A DNA stretch of 64,000 nt from Candidatus Blautia faecipullorum (lineage in GTDB: Bacteria; Bacillota; Clostridia; Lachnospirales; Lachnospiraceae), in the NCBI GenBank assembly GCA_019115125.1, contig DXEG01000015.1, forward strand, positions 87,181 to 151,180, written 5' to 3'. Shown one piece after another: positions 8,311 through 17,559 of this stretch. The translations under genes and the position numbers were made by a program. The notes below the pieces were generated by a model. The model was given only the letters and a program-made list of their open reading frames with translations. It made no database searches and was not told where the DNA came from. Within the stretch, counting starts at the first letter, position 1, and every line of letters begins with the position of its first letter.

Positions 8311-9735
8311 ATGCGCAAAACAAAAATTATTTGTACTTTGGGTCCGTCTACAGATAAAGAAGGAATCCTTGAACAGCTTGCCATCGAGGGTATGGACGTA
8401 GCGAGATTCAACTTCTCTCACGGTTCCCACGAGGAACAGAAGGGCCGTCTCGACAAACTGAAAGAAATCAGAAAACGCCTGAACAGACCCATTGCCGCGC
8501 TTCTTGATACAAAGGGTCCCGAAATCCGTATCCGCGATTTCGCCGAGGGAAAGGTCACACTGAAGGAGGGCCAGGAATTCACCCTGACATCTGAAGAAAT
8601 CGAAGGAAACGAAAACATCGTATCCGTCACCTACAAGGATCTGTACAAGGACGTCAAGCCCGGGGACAGTATCCTGATCGACGACGGTCTGATCGGCATG
8701 GAGGTCCAGAAGATCGAGGGCCAGGAAATCCACTGTATTGTCAAAAACGGCGGCGTTGTCTCCAACAAAAAGGGAGTGAACCTCCCGGGCGTGGAGGTCA
8801 ATATGCCCTTCATCAGCGAGAAGGACAGAGACGATATTCTTTTCGGTATTCAGGAGGGCTTTGATTTTATCGCCGCTTCCTTCACCAGAACGGCGGCGGA
8901 CGTTAAGGAGATCCGTAAGATCCTCAATGAAAACGGCGGCCGCGACCTGAACATCATCGCGAAGATTGAGAATCAGCAGGGCGTTGACAATATCGACAGC
9001 ATCATCGAGGCCGCGGACGGCATTATGATCGCCCGGGGCGACATGGGTGTGGAAATCCCTCTGGAGGATGTGCCCGTTATCCAGAAGGAGATCATCAGCA
9101 AAGTATACACCGCAGGCAAACAGGTGATCACGGCTACCCAGATGCTCGACTCCATGATGAAGAATCCCCGCCCTACCCGCGCGGAGACGACAGACGTAGC
9201 CAACGCCATTTATCAGGGAACCAGCGCGATCATGCTCTCCGGAGAAACCGCCGCCGGAAAATATCCGGTGGAGGCGCTCCGCACTATGGTTAAGATCGCC
9301 ATGCGTACAGAAAGCGATGTTCCCTACAATAAACAGTTCAGCATCCTGAACAAGGAATACGCTCCGAACATGACTACGGCCATCTCTCATGCCACCTGCA
9401 TGACCGCCATTGACCTTGGCGCAAAGGCCATCATCACTGTCAGCCGCTCCGGTAATACAGCCCGTATGATCTCCAAATACCGTCCGGGCTGCATGATCGT
9501 GGGATGTTCTCCCGAAGAGCATACCTGCAGACAGTTGAATATGTCCTGGGGAATCACCCCTATTCTCATTAAAGAAGAATACAGCATGGAGATCCTTCTG
9601 CTCCACGCCACGGAGGCTGCTGAGAGAGCCGGATATGTGGAAAAGGGAGATATCGTCGTCCTGACGGCAGGCGTTCCTCTTGGACGCTCCGGTAATACCA
9701 ACCTTCTCAAAACCACCATCGTAGGCGAATATTAA
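8311..9735 (+). CDS. pyk: Pyruvate kinase
   Basis: Last step of glycolysis: phosphoenolpyruvate plus ADP to pyruvate plus ATP. 474 residues, the normal length for the short form without the C-terminal PEP-utiliser extension found in Bacillus. Begins with the hallmark KTKIICTLGPST and VARFNFSHG; the B-domain follows LLDTKGPEIRI; the catalytic block is IIAKIENQQG then IMIARGDMGVE; the potassium and nucleotide site is ATQMLDSM followed by PTRAETTDVANA. Start fixed by AGGAGG 9 nt before the ATG. Single-gene unit with a strong terminator behind. Confidence 0.98.
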   Translation: MRKTKIICTLGPSTDKEGILEQLAIEGMDVARFNFSHGSHEEQKGRLDKLKEIRKRLNRPIAALLDTKGPEIRIRDFAEGKVTLKEGQEFTLTSEEIEGNENIVSVTYKDLYKDVKPGDSILIDDGLIGMEVQKIEGQEIHCIVKNGGVVSNKKGVNLPGVEVNMPFISEKDRDDILFGIQEGFDFIAASFTRTAADVKEIRKILNENGGRDLNIIAKIENQQGVDNIDSIIEAADGIMIARGDMGVEIPLEDVPVIQKEIISKVYTAGKQVITATQMLDSMMKNPRPTRAETTDVANAIYQGTSAIMLSGETAAGKYPVEALRTMVKIAMRTESDVPYNKQFSILNKEYAPNMTTAISHATCMTAIDLGAKAIITVSRSGNTARMISKYRPGCMIVGCSPEEHTCRQLNMSWGITPILIKEEYSMEILLLHATEAAERAGYVEKGDIVVLTAGVPLGRSGNTNLLKTTIVGEY

Positions 9736-9740
9736 GTATG

Positions 9741-9790
9741 AAAAAAGTGTGCTTTTCTTCTCAAAGCTGAGAGGAGAAGCACACTTTTTT
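9741..9790. terminator. Bidirectional terminator after pyk
   Basis: Long stem AAAAAAGTGTGCTT pairing with AAGCACACTTTTTT, extended by CTTCTC/GAGGAG with a small bulge. A-run before and T-run after, so it serves pyk on plus and could serve tcdA on minus. Confidence 0.85.
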
Positions 9791-9909
9791 GTGCCGGATG
9801 CAAATTGACATAATCCGCTGTATCCGTCCGCAACCGCAGCAGGGCTTTTTATAAGGGAAGAATTTATATAATACAGAATAGATCAATTCGGAATACTTTC
9901 CTGTAATGA

Positions 9910-10662
9910 CTAACTCTTTACCAGATCTTTTATCACTTCTCCGGCAATGATAAGCCCCGCCACCGAGGGCACAAAAGCCACAGAGCCCGGAAGCGCTCTT
10001 CTGGCTCCTGAGGCAGGGCCCGCCGCTCCGGCTTCCTGAGCTTCCCGGCAATCCGGATCTTCCTCCCAGGCAGGCGTCAGTGGCAGCTCCTGGGAATACA
10101 CCACCTTTAATTTCTTGATTCCGCGCTTTTTCAGCTCCCGGCGCATGACCTTCGCCAGCGGGCACACGGAGGTCTTATAAATATCCGCTACCTGGAAGGC
10201 CGCCGGATCCAGCTTATTCCCCGCTCCCATGCTGCTGATGATCGGAACCCCGGCCTCCTTCGCGTCCATCACAAGCTGGATTTTCGCCGTCACGGTATCC
10301 ACGGCGTCCACTACATAGGAGTATTGGGAAAAATCAAATTCATGCCTTGTTTCCGGCAGATAAAAACATTTATAAACGTTCACTTCCGCCTCGGGATTGA
10401 TATCCCGGATCCTTTCCCGCATCACGTCCACCTTATATTTTCCGATGCTGCTCTCTGTGGCAATGATCTGGCGGTTGAGATTTGTCAGGCAGACCTTGTC
10501 GCTGTCTACAATATCCACCGCGCCCACGCCGCTTCTCACCAGCGCTTCCACAGTATAGCCGCCCACGCCGCCGATCCCGAACACCGCTACCCGGGAATTT
10601 TTCAGTTTCTCCATCGCGCTTTTTCCAAGAAGCAGTTCTGTTCTGGAAAATCTGTTCTCCAT
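9910..10662 (-). CDS. tcdA: tRNA threonylcarbamoyladenosine dehydratase TcdA
   Basis: ThiF/E1-like ATP-dependent enzyme, 250 residues, that cyclises t6A37 in tRNA to ct6A. Rossmann ATP site GIGGVGGYTVEALVRSG near residues 30-46, the NLNRQ motif that follows it, DAVDTVTAK in the middle, and the SSMGAG motif with the downstream VRREL-type helix (here VMRRELKKRG). These are the features that distinguish TcdA/CsdL from ThiF and MoeB; it lacks the CxxC zinc pairs of MoeB. It starts 6 nt after the upstream gene's stop, so the two are probably co-translated. Confidence 0.93.
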   Translation of the reverse strand: MENRFSRTELLLGKSAMEKLKNSRVAVFGIGGVGGYTVEALVRSGVGAVDIVDSDKVCLTNLNRQIIATESSIGKYKVDVMRERIRDINPEAEVNVYKCFYLPETRHEFDFSQYSYVVDAVDTVTAKIQLVMDAKEAGVPIISSMGAGNKLDPAAFQVADIYKTSVCPLAKVMRRELKKRGIKKLKVVYSQELPLTPAWEEDPDCREAQEAGAAGPASGARRALPGSVAFVPSVAGLIIAGEVIKDLVKS

Positions 10663-10668
10663 AATTCC

Positions 10669-11205
10669 TCACTCCATTAACACTTCGTAGTCCTCTTTGA
10701 TAAAACGGTGGTAGATTGTATGGCCCATTTCCATTTTCACACAATAATAATATGGATCCACGCAGGGATCGCAAAAATATAGAACATAGTCAAAATCTCC
10801 GTTCCCGGAAGGACGGCATACATATTCTCCAAATTCCGCGAAACAAGCTCTGATCTGTTCCAGGTCAGGGCTGTGATGGCTTTCAAAAAGACGGATCACC
10901 GCGGAAAGAAACGGGGGAGCCGGAACTTCCCTGTTCACATATACCGCGCCCTCGGGAGGGATGGTGACCTCCGCCCGGCCTTTGTTTTCCCGAAAGCGTA
11001 GCTTTCCCAGCTTCCCTTCCGCAAACACCGGATTTTTATTCAGGTCTTCCAACAGCTTCCGGTGATCCGAACAGTCTGTATCCAACAGGTGTCCAATAGT
11101 TTCCCAGGCAAAATACAGCCGGGTGCTTTCTTTTACAAATCCCAGCTTCAGGTGAACCTCCTTCATCTGGTCAATGATGTTTCGGATCAAACGGTCTTCC
11201 TGCAT
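10669..11205 (-). CDS. DUF3877-like protein
   Basis: 178 residues from the ATG at 11205, which AGGAG precedes at about 9 nt; upstream in-frame codons lack a site. It reads as a soluble protein: helix with VKESTRLYF, then a conserved centre RFRENKGRAEVTIPPEGAVY, and an aromatic C-terminus (DPYYYCVKMEMGHTIYHRF). I link this to DUF3877, a Lachnospiraceae family without known function. It sits between the PII-like gene (49 nt) and tcdA (6 nt) on the same strand, probably in one operon. Confidence 0.6.
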   Translation of the reverse strand: MQEDRLIRNIIDQMKEVHLKLGFVKESTRLYFAWETIGHLLDTDCSDHRKLLEDLNKNPVFAEGKLGKLRFRENKGRAEVTIPPEGAVYVNREVPAPPFLSAVIRLFESHHSPDLEQIRACFAEFGEYVCRPSGNGDFDYVLYFCDPCVDPYYYCVKMEMGHTIYHRFIKEDYEVLME

Positions 11206-11254
11206 AGACGAAAACTCCTTTCCGAACTGTCTTCTAAAATATGAGCCGCGGCCG

Positions 11255-11953
11255 TTACCGCATTTCCAGGCCGATGATATCCTCCACCGGAACGGAAATG
11301 ATGATTCCATGCGCCTCGCTGGCAATGCCGCAGCGGGTGTTGACCGCGCTCATGATCTCCGCCTTTTTCTCTTTAGGCGCTACGATCATCAGGATTTCCT
11401 GCTCCTCCTGCAGGGAAATCCCGAGGAACTGTACGAGAGCTTCGCTGCCCCTGCGTCTTCCCCGGATCACCGAACCGCCTGTAGCTCCGGCCTTAGTGGC
11501 GGCGTCAATGGCCGCGTCGCTGTAGCCCTCCTTCACGGTAACCAATATCATGGAATAAGACGCTTCGCTTTTCATCTGCGATTCCTCCCTTTCTGCGATT
11601 TCTTTCCATTTTTCACACAGCTCTTTGTCCACCAGCTTGCGCACGCACTCCTGAATCCCGGTAAGCGGAACCGTAACCGCGATCCCTCTTCCTTTTCTCC
11701 AGATCTGAAGCGTCTCCTCGAGACGCCGGAACATTCTGTCCGTCATTACTCTGGGCATAATAGCCGCCGTTATCAGCCTCGTGCTCCCGCTGAGGCCGCA
11801 GATATCCAAAAGCTCTGTCTTGGCGGTTCCCTGTCCTCTGCACTGATGATAGACCGGAATCTGTTCTTCCGAAAATAAGCGATGTATTTTTTTATCCGCC
11901 TCCGTATCCGTGATAATAAGCATCAGACGGAGCGGGATCATACCCGATTTCAT
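11255..11953 (-). CDS. Tandem PII-like signalling protein
   Basis: 232 residues that read as two PII-like alpha/beta domains: residues about 5-115 (RLMLIITDTEADKKI start, then GSTRLITAAIMP) and about 133-232 (SMILVTVKEGYSDAAIDAA, the ATGGSVIRGRR T-loop-like stretch, then VAPKEKKAEIMSAV and a VPVEDIIGL end). PII-type proteins bind nucleotides and control membrane transporters. Its start overlaps the DUF1538 stop by 4 nt (ATGA), so it is very probably the regulator of that membrane protein. A fused double PII unit is uncommon; classical GlnB is one domain and trimeric. Confidence 0.8.
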   Translation of the reverse strand: MKSGMIPLRLMLIITDTEADKKIHRLFSEEQIPVYHQCRGQGTAKTELLDICGLSGSTRLITAAIMPRVMTDRMFRRLEETLQIWRKGRGIAVTVPLTGIQECVRKLVDKELCEKWKEIAEREESQMKSEASYSMILVTVKEGYSDAAIDAATKAGATGGSVIRGRRRGSEALVQFLGISLQEEQEILMIVAPKEKKAEIMSAVNTRCGIASEAHGIIISVPVEDIIGLEMR

Positions 11954-13467
11954 AGTTCATCATCCTCCAGTTCAATAATGGTATCTTCCAGTATCAGACT
12001 TCCGGCAGCAGTATGTTTCTTCTTCATCTTATAATTATAGAGAAGGCCCATGATCTGAATGGCGATCAGAGGAGCAAGCGCCACCAGCGCCACTACTCCA
12101 AAAGCGTCCGTCACCACATTGCCTCCCACAGCCGTACACACGCCCATAGTCAAAGGCAGCAGAAACGTGGATGTCATAGGTCCGCTTGCCACTCCGCCGG
12201 AGTCAAAGGCAATTCCTACAAAAACAGAAGGCACAAGATAACTGAAACCGATCGCCAGCAAATATCCCGGAATCAAAATCCAGTAGATCGGAACGCCCGT
12301 AAGCACACGGAGCATAGCCATTCCCACAGCGCAGGCCACGCCCGCCGACAGGCAGAGATTCATCTGCGTATGGGAAATCATTCCTTCTGTAATATCTTCT
12401 ACCTGATGATTGAGAAGCTGGACCGCGGGCTCCGCCTTTACGATATAATATCCCACCAGGATACCCACAGGCACCAGGAACCATTTAAAGGAGCTGGCGG
12501 CCAGACTCTCTCCCAGGAGAGTGCCCATAGGGGCAAACCCAATATTAACACCTGTAAGGAACAGAATCAACCCTATGATCGTGTAAAGAAATCCCATGCA
12601 CATACGCAGAAACTGACGGCGGTGATATTTCCGCGTCTTTATCTGGAACAGCAGAAAGACTCCTATGATCGGCAGCATACTGACTAAGACTTCATGCACA
12701 TATCCGGGAAACGCCTTTACAAACTCCCGCGCCACATCCTGAGTGGTGGTCACCTCCGGGATAGACACCGCCGTATAAACCGCGTCCTCCGGATGATAAA
12801 AAATCCCCAGAAGAAGCACCATCAGGATCGGCCCTACGCTGCTCAGGGCAATGAGGCCAAAGCTGTCGTTGGAGCCTTCCCGGTCGCTTCGGGACGCCGA
12901 AAAGCCAATACCGATAGCCATGATGAAGGGAACCGTCATGGGGCCCGTCGTCACGCCGCCCGCGTCAAAGGCCACCGCCAGAAAATCAGAGGGCGTTGCC
13001 AGAGCGACAAGAAACAGCAGCACATACATGAGCGTCAGCATCTTTGAGAGCGGCACCCTGTAAAGGATCCTCAGAACCGCTGTCACAAGGAAAACTCCCA
13101 CGCCCACAGCCACAGTCATAACGATCACACGATTGGGTATCGCCGCCACCTGATTGGCAAGCACCTGCAGATCCGGCTCCGATATCGTGATCAGAACCCC
13201 CATCACAAAACAGCCCGCAATGATCAGCCAGAGCTTTCTCTTCCTGATCATAGCCGTACCGATACCCTGTCCCAGGGGCGTCATGGACATTTCCGCTCCA
13301 AGCTGGAAAAATCCCATCCCAATAATAAGGAAAACAGCCCCTGCCAGAAAAAGATTAACCGCTCCAAGCTCTATGGGAACCAGCACCACGCTGAGGATCA
13401 GAACGATCATAGTGATCGGCAGCACACTCGCCAGTGATTCCTTCACTTTTTCTTTGAATTTATCCAC
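11950..13467 (-). CDS. DUF1538 integral membrane protein
   Basis: 505-residue polytopic membrane protein with an internal duplication. Each half has a glycine-rich re-entrant-looking stretch followed by a VAFDAGGVTTGPMTVPF or IAFDSGGVASGPMTSTF segment, repeated once per half. This belongs to DUF1538, thought to be an uncharacterised transporter family and usually paired with a PII-like protein, as here. Cytoplasmic tail EDTIIELEDDEL is acidic. The duplicated DxGGVxxGPM motifs probably line the substrate path; the substrate is unknown. It is the first gene of the minus-strand operon ending with tcdA. Confidence 0.85.
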   Translation of the reverse strand: MDKFKEKVKESLASVLPITMIVLILSVVLVPIELGAVNLFLAGAVFLIIGMGFFQLGAEMSMTPLGQGIGTAMIRKRKLWLIIAGCFVMGVLITISEPDLQVLANQVAAIPNRVIVMTVAVGVGVFLVTAVLRILYRVPLSKMLTLMYVLLFLVALATPSDFLAVAFDAGGVTTGPMTVPFIMAIGIGFSASRSDREGSNDSFGLIALSSVGPILMVLLLGIFYHPEDAVYTAVSIPEVTTTQDVAREFVKAFPGYVHEVLVSMLPIIGVFLLFQIKTRKYHRRQFLRMCMGFLYTIIGLILFLTGVNIGFAPMGTLLGESLAASSFKWFLVPVGILVGYYIVKAEPAVQLLNHQVEDITEGMISHTQMNLCLSAGVACAVGMAMLRVLTGVPIYWILIPGYLLAIGFSYLVPSVFVGIAFDSGGVASGPMTSTFLLPLTMGVCTAVGGNVVTDAFGVVALVALAPLIAIQIMGLLYNYKMKKKHTAAGSLILEDTIIELEDDEL

Positions 13468-13602
13468 CTGTTATCCATCACCTTCTTTCTTACAAAACTA
13501 TTTTAATTATTCTATCATGGAGTTCTCCTGTCGTTCAAGTAAGTATAGCGAAACATTCCACAAACATTTTTTTAACACTTTACACATATTTATAATTTTC
13601 TT

Positions 13603-13632
13603 TTCATGAAACACTCTGTTTCGTGTTATAAT
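13603..13632 (+). promoter_or_regulatory. Promoter region of the UMF1-type transporter
   Basis: TATAAT at 13627-13632 with a poor -35. An inverted repeat ATGAAAC-N5-GTTTCGT fills the spacer, which suggests an operator for an unknown repressor. Confidence 0.45.
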
Positions 13633-13734
13633 CCATAAGTAGAATATATACGTTTCAGAAAAAATAATTCTGAGCGCCAATCCTCCTCATGGTATTTTCC
13701 ATGATACAGAAAACAAAAGAAGGAGCTTTATGAA

Positions 13735-14973
13735 ATGAAATTCAAACTAACTTCTATGGAGAAGAAATGGATTCTGTATGATGTAGGCAATTCCGCCTTC
13801 ACACTTCTGGTATCCACCATCATGCCCATCTATTTCAATTATCTGGCCGACCAGGCGGGAATATCCGAGGTCAACTATCTGGCCTACTGGGGCTACGCCA
13901 CCTCTGCCGCTACCATCATTGTAGCAGTCCTGGGGCCGATCCTGGGCACCGCTTCAGACACAAAGGGCCGGAGGAAGGTCATCTTTCTGGCGTCGCTGCT
14001 CATTGGCGCCATAGGATGTGTGTTTCTTGGCTTCACACAATCCTGGCTGTGGTTTATCCTTTTATTTGTCATAGCGAAATCCGCCTACTCCCTCAGCCTG
14101 GTGGTCTATGACTCCATGCTTCCCGATGTTACCGACGGGGAACGAAGCGACGAGGTTTCCGCCCAGGGCTACGCCTGGGGCTATATCGGAAGCTGCATCC
14201 CCTTTGTCCTGAGCCTTCTTCTTGTGTTGTTTTATGAGAATCTGGGCATCACCATGAAAACGGCCATGGCCGCGGCCTTTTTCCTGACGGCTGTCTGGTG
14301 GGTGGCCATGTCCGTTCCGCTTTTAAAGAGCTATACCCAGAAGCACTATCAGGAGATCGCCTCCCGCAATAATTTAAGCGCCAGCTTTCACCGTCTGGGC
14401 GGAATTTTCGGGGAACTGAAGGAACGCCGCAAAATTTTATTTTTCCTTCTGGCCTTTTTCTTTTATATTGACGGAGTATACACCATCATCGACATGGCCA
14501 CCGCCTACGGAACCGCTCTCGGCCTGGACTCCACGGGACTTCTTCTGGCTCTTCTGGTAACGCAGATCGTAGCCTTCCCGGCGGCCCTGATCTTCGGAAG
14601 GCTTTCCAGAAAAGCAAATTCCTCGCGGCTGATCCTGGTGTGTATCGGCGCCTATTTCCTGATCGCTCTGTACGGAATCATTCTGGAAAAACAGTATCAG
14701 TTCTGGATCCTTGCCGTTGTAGTAGGAATGTTCCAGGGAGCCATCCAGTCCCTGTCCCGCTCCTACTTCGTAAAGATCATCCCCGCGGACAAGTCCGGCG
14801 AGTATTTCGGCCTCTACGACATCTGCGGAAAAGGCGCTTCCTTCGCGGGCACCATGCTGGTCTCCGTGATCAGCCAGCTTAGCGGAAGCGTGAATATGGG
14901 CGTTGGAGCCCTTTCCGTCATGTTCCTGATCGGAATGCTGCTGTTCGTGAAAGCCGACGGAACAAGCCTGTGA
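13735..14973 (+). CDS. MFS transporter, UMF1/Atg22-like
   Basis: 412-residue transporter with 12 predicted helices. Its N-terminus KKWILYDVGNSAFTLLVSTI is the hallmark of the UMF1 group (related to the yeast vacuolar amino-acid effluxer Atg22). Loop 2-3 reads SDTKGRRK, the MFS A-motif. The ATG at 13735 has AGGAG 9 nt before; the earlier ATG at 13730 is followed by a stop after one codon. Substrate unknown. Stands alone between its own promoter and a bidirectional terminator. Confidence 0.88.
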   Translation: MKFKLTSMEKKWILYDVGNSAFTLLVSTIMPIYFNYLADQAGISEVNYLAYWGYATSAATIIVAVLGPILGTASDTKGRRKVIFLASLLIGAIGCVFLGFTQSWLWFILLFVIAKSAYSLSLVVYDSMLPDVTDGERSDEVSAQGYAWGYIGSCIPFVLSLLLVLFYENLGITMKTAMAAAFFLTAVWWVAMSVPLLKSYTQKHYQEIASRNNLSASFHRLGGIFGELKERRKILFFLLAFFFYIDGVYTIIDMATAYGTALGLDSTGLLLALLVTQIVAFPAALIFGRLSRKANSSRLILVCIGAYFLIALYGIILEKQYQFWILAVVVGMFQGAIQSLSRSYFVKIIPADKSGEYFGLYDICGKGASFAGTMLVSVISQLSGSVNMGVGALSVMFLIGMLLFVKADGTSL

Positions 14974-14977
14974 TATC

Positions 14978-15010
14978 ACAAAAGGGATTCCGCGGCGGAA
15001 TCCCTTTTGT
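14978..15010. terminator. Bidirectional terminator between MFS and MATE genes
   Basis: Perfect stem ACAAAAGGGATTCC with GGAATCCCTTTTGT around a 5-nt loop, 5 nt after the MFS stop; T-rich on both strands, so it may also serve the convergent MATE gene. Confidence 0.8.
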
Positions 15011-15071
15011 ACGTTATCATCTTGATAAAAAACGGAGCTATGAAACTTACTGAAATTTTCAGTTCTCTCGC

Positions 15072-16862
15072 TCAATTCAGCATCCGGAATCCCCGCTCTT
15101 CCTCCTCCAGAGGGATCCTGCTCCTCCAAGCATGGTCGATGCGGATATATCTGTCCCTGGAAAGGGCCTGGATCACCCGGTCGATCTGGGCTTCCGTCCC
15201 CTGCACCTGCGCGGAGACAGAACCGTCATATTCATTTCTCACCCATCCGGTTACTCCGTACTGCTGCGAAAGATAGTACATTTTATACCGGAAGCCCACG
15301 CCCTGGACTCTTCCTGTAAACGATACCGCTTCTCTGATCTTCTCACTCATATTCTTCTCTCCTGACGTATTCCGGGCGGAAATCTCCGCCGCTTTTGCCT
15401 CTTCCACCAATTTTGTCTCTGACTTTGCTTCTGTCTCTTCCGCCGTTTTGGTCTCTGACTCCAATTTTCTCTCCGGGGTGTTCTCTTCCCGCGGCTCCCC
15501 TGCCGGAAGGGCTTCCTCCTCCGCCGTCCGGGCGGCGATCACCTTCCATTTTCCTGTTCTGTATCTGCTGTAAGAAATAGCCCAGTTCAAAAACCAGCCC
15601 ACAGGGACCGCGTACCACACCATAGCGATCCCGAACCGCGGCGCCATGGTAACGGCAATGATCACCCGCACGCTTAAATTTACAAGATTGGCGACGGTAA
15701 ATACTTTCATATCGCCGGAGCCTCTGAGAACACTGTCCACCGACATTTTAAATCCGATCAGACAGAAAAACCATCCCATAAAAGTCAGATAGCCTTCTCC
15801 TGTGGCGACAGCCGCCGCTGTTCCATCCGTTCCAAGAAACAGAGAAATGATCTCTCCATGGAATACTTCCAGCACCACGCAGATCACCGCGGCGCAGACA
15901 AGTACCATTTTAACTGCCGCATGAAAGCCCTCCACCACCCGTTTTGTACGGCGGGCGCCTATATTCTGCGCCGTGTAGGACGACACCGCGTTGCCGATGC
16001 CGCTCATAGGAACCACACAGATAGATTCAATGCGCATAGCCGCGGAAAATCCCGCCAGTGCTTCCGAACCGAAGCTGTTCACAACCGACTGAACCAGCAT
16101 CATTCCGATGGATACCGTAGACTGCTGGAGGATAGAAGGCAGGGCGATCCTTGTCATATTCTTTAATTCCCCGCTGTCAAAAGCCTCCGCCTGCCCGCAG
16201 TCAAATTTTCTCAGAACCTTTATAAGTACACCGAAGGACAGCACCGCAGAGATCCCCTGGGCGATCATAGTCGCCCAGGCCACTCCCGTCACGCCGAGGT
16301 CAAAATGTATCACAAGCACCAGATCCAGGATCACATTGAATACTGAGGAAAAAATCAAAAAATACAGAGGGATCCTGGATTTCCCCAGAGCGTTGAACAT
16401 AGACGACAGCACATTGTACATAAACAGAAACGGCAGTCCATAAAAATAAATATTCAGATACCGGACCGCCATTCCAAGAACATCCTCCGGCGTGTTCAGA
16501 GCCGCCATGATCTGCCTGCTAAACACAAGGCCCAGCCCTCCCAGCAGGACGCTCACCGCCAGAAAGGAAAGGCAGGCTGTAAAAATGGCTGCTTTCATTT
16601 TGCGGTACTGCTTTGCACCGAAATGGCGTCCTACGATCACGGAGGCTCCCATGCCGCCTCCAATAGCTACGCAGATAAAAATATTTGTCAATGAATAAGA
16701 GGCGCCCACCGCCGCCAGGGCCTGCTCGCTGACAAACCGCCCCACAATAGCCGAGTCCGCCATCGTGTAGGTCTGCTGAAACAGATTTCCCAGAATAATA
16801 GGAAGAGAAAAAAGCAGCAGAGCCTCCATGGGCTTTTTCCTGATCAGATAATCACTTTCCAT
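15072..16862 (-). CDS. MATE efflux protein fused to acylphosphatase
   Basis: 596 residues. About 1-445 form a 12-helix MATE (multidrug/Na+ or H+ antiport) transporter with the typical LGNLFQQTYTMADSAIVGRF start. About 450-504 is a charged, Glu/Lys-rich linker with repeated EETEAKSETK-like text. Residues 505-596 are a complete acylphosphatase with GRVQGVGFR (catalytic Arg about 525) and GWVRN (catalytic Asn about 543). Start: AGGAGG lies directly before three consecutive ATGs; only the third, at 16862, has normal 6-nt spacing. The fusion is unusual; the acylphosphatase part keeps its own ribosome site. It follows the XRE-cupin gene by 31 nt, probably in the same operon. Role of coupling is unknown. 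Confidence 0.9.
   Translation of the reverse strand: MESDYLIRKKPMEALLLFSLPIILGNLFQQTYTMADSAIVGRFVSEQALAAVGASYSLTNIFICVAIGGGMGASVIVGRHFGAKQYRKMKAAIFTACLSFLAVSVLLGGLGLVFSRQIMAALNTPEDVLGMAVRYLNIYFYGLPFLFMYNVLSSMFNALGKSRIPLYFLIFSSVFNVILDLVLVIHFDLGVTGVAWATMIAQGISAVLSFGVLIKVLRKFDCGQAEAFDSGELKNMTRIALPSILQQSTVSIGMMLVQSVVNSFGSEALAGFSAAMRIESICVVPMSGIGNAVSSYTAQNIGARRTKRVVEGFHAAVKMVLVCAAVICVVLEVFHGEIISLFLGTDGTAAAVATGEGYLTFMGWFFCLIGFKMSVDSVLRGSGDMKVFTVANLVNLSVRVIIAVTMAPRFGIAMVWYAVPVGWFLNWAISYSRYRTGKWKVIAARTAEEEALPAGEPREENTPERKLESETKTAEETEAKSETKLVEEAKAAEISARNTSGEKNMSEKIREAVSFTGRVQGVGFRYKMYYLSQQYGVTGWVRNEYDGSVSAQVQGTEAQIDRVIQALSRDRYIRIDHAWRSRIPLEEEERGFRMLN
15348..15363 (-). promoter_or_regulatory. Internal ribosome site for a free acylphosphatase
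   Basis: On the minus strand AGGAG (15363-15359), 8 nt, then ATG (15350-15348), in frame within the fusion gene at the exact start of the acylphosphatase domain (MSEKIREAV). This would yield a free 92-residue enzyme of normal length. Suggests a recent merger of two neighbouring genes. Confidence 0.55.
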
Positions 16863-16893
16863 CATCATCCTCCTCATATTCTATAACCTGTTA

Positions 16894-17445
16894 TTATGGA
16901 TTATATAAAATCATGTGCAGTACCGCAGTTTCTATACCTGTGTTCCGGTAAGAGTGAACCGTGTCTCCCATGAAGCGTATGCTTTCACCTTTAGCCACAG
17001 TAAAGCATTGATCCGCGGTTATGATCTCAAGAGTTCCGCTAAAAACAGTGATAAATTCTGTGGTTCCGCGGAGATGAGGCTCTGACTGCCAGTAGCTTCC
17101 CGGTTCCAGCTCTAAATAATAAACGGCGAATCTTCTGTTTTCATCATCAGGAAATATGGAATAGTTTTTTACTTTTCCATGATCCTCCAGCAAAGGCTGC
17201 ATATCAGAGGTTTTTACAATTTCATAGGGGATTTTTGGCCGTACTGTCAACGCGTCGAAGGGCACCTTCATACCGTTGGATAATTTCCACAGAGTAGAAA
17301 GCGTTGGGTTGCCGTCCCCCCGTTCCACCTGGGCCAGCATACTCTTGCTGACTCCGCTCAGCTTCGCCAGCTCCTCCATGCTCAGATTTCGTTCCTCCCG
17401 GAGCCGTCTGATATTTTTTGCCACGATCAAATTCATTGTATCCAA
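16894..17445 (-). CDS. XRE-family regulator with cupin domain
   Basis: About 183 residues: N-terminal helix-turn-helix (RRLREERNLSMEELAKLSGV, then SKSMLAQVERG) and a C-terminal cupin barrel with GTTEFITVFSGTLEI and the closing GDTVHSYRN strand. This architecture marks repressors of small-molecule catabolism or efflux genes. AGGAGG at 17456-17461 favours a TTG start at 17445 (10 nt); the ATG at 17436 would be 19 nt away and is the alternative. It is divergent from the LysE exporter and upstream of the MATE gene, so either could be its target. Confidence 0.9.
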   Translation of the reverse strand: MDTMNLIVAKNIRRLREERNLSMEELAKLSGVSKSMLAQVERGDGNPTLSTLWKLSNGMKVPFDALTVRPKIPYEIVKTSDMQPLLEDHGKVKNYSIFPDDENRRFAVYYLELEPGSYWQSEPHLRGTTEFITVFSGTLEIITADQCFTVAKGESIRFMGDTVHSYRNTGIETAVLHMILYNP

Positions 17446-17530
17446 GAAATCACCACCTCCTGTTGGTTCACAGATGCCTGTGAGCTGCAGCACAGCCAGT
17501 GTCAGGCTTGCAAATAAACAGCATCCACTA

Positions 17531-17559
17531 TTGACATTATAATTATACGGATGTATTAT
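17531..17559 (+). promoter_or_regulatory. Putative promoter toward lysE
   Basis: TTGACA (17531-17536), 17-nt spacer, TATTAT (17554-17559) in an AT-rich stretch. It would give a 5' leader of about 300 nt for the LysE gene, including the structured element at 17691-17817. Confidence 0.5.

Noticed and set aside
8260-9606. 448-codon antisense ORF opposite pyruvate kinase
   Set aside because: Long because of codon bias of pyk; composition is rich in Asp/His repeats with no fold; pyk itself is certain.
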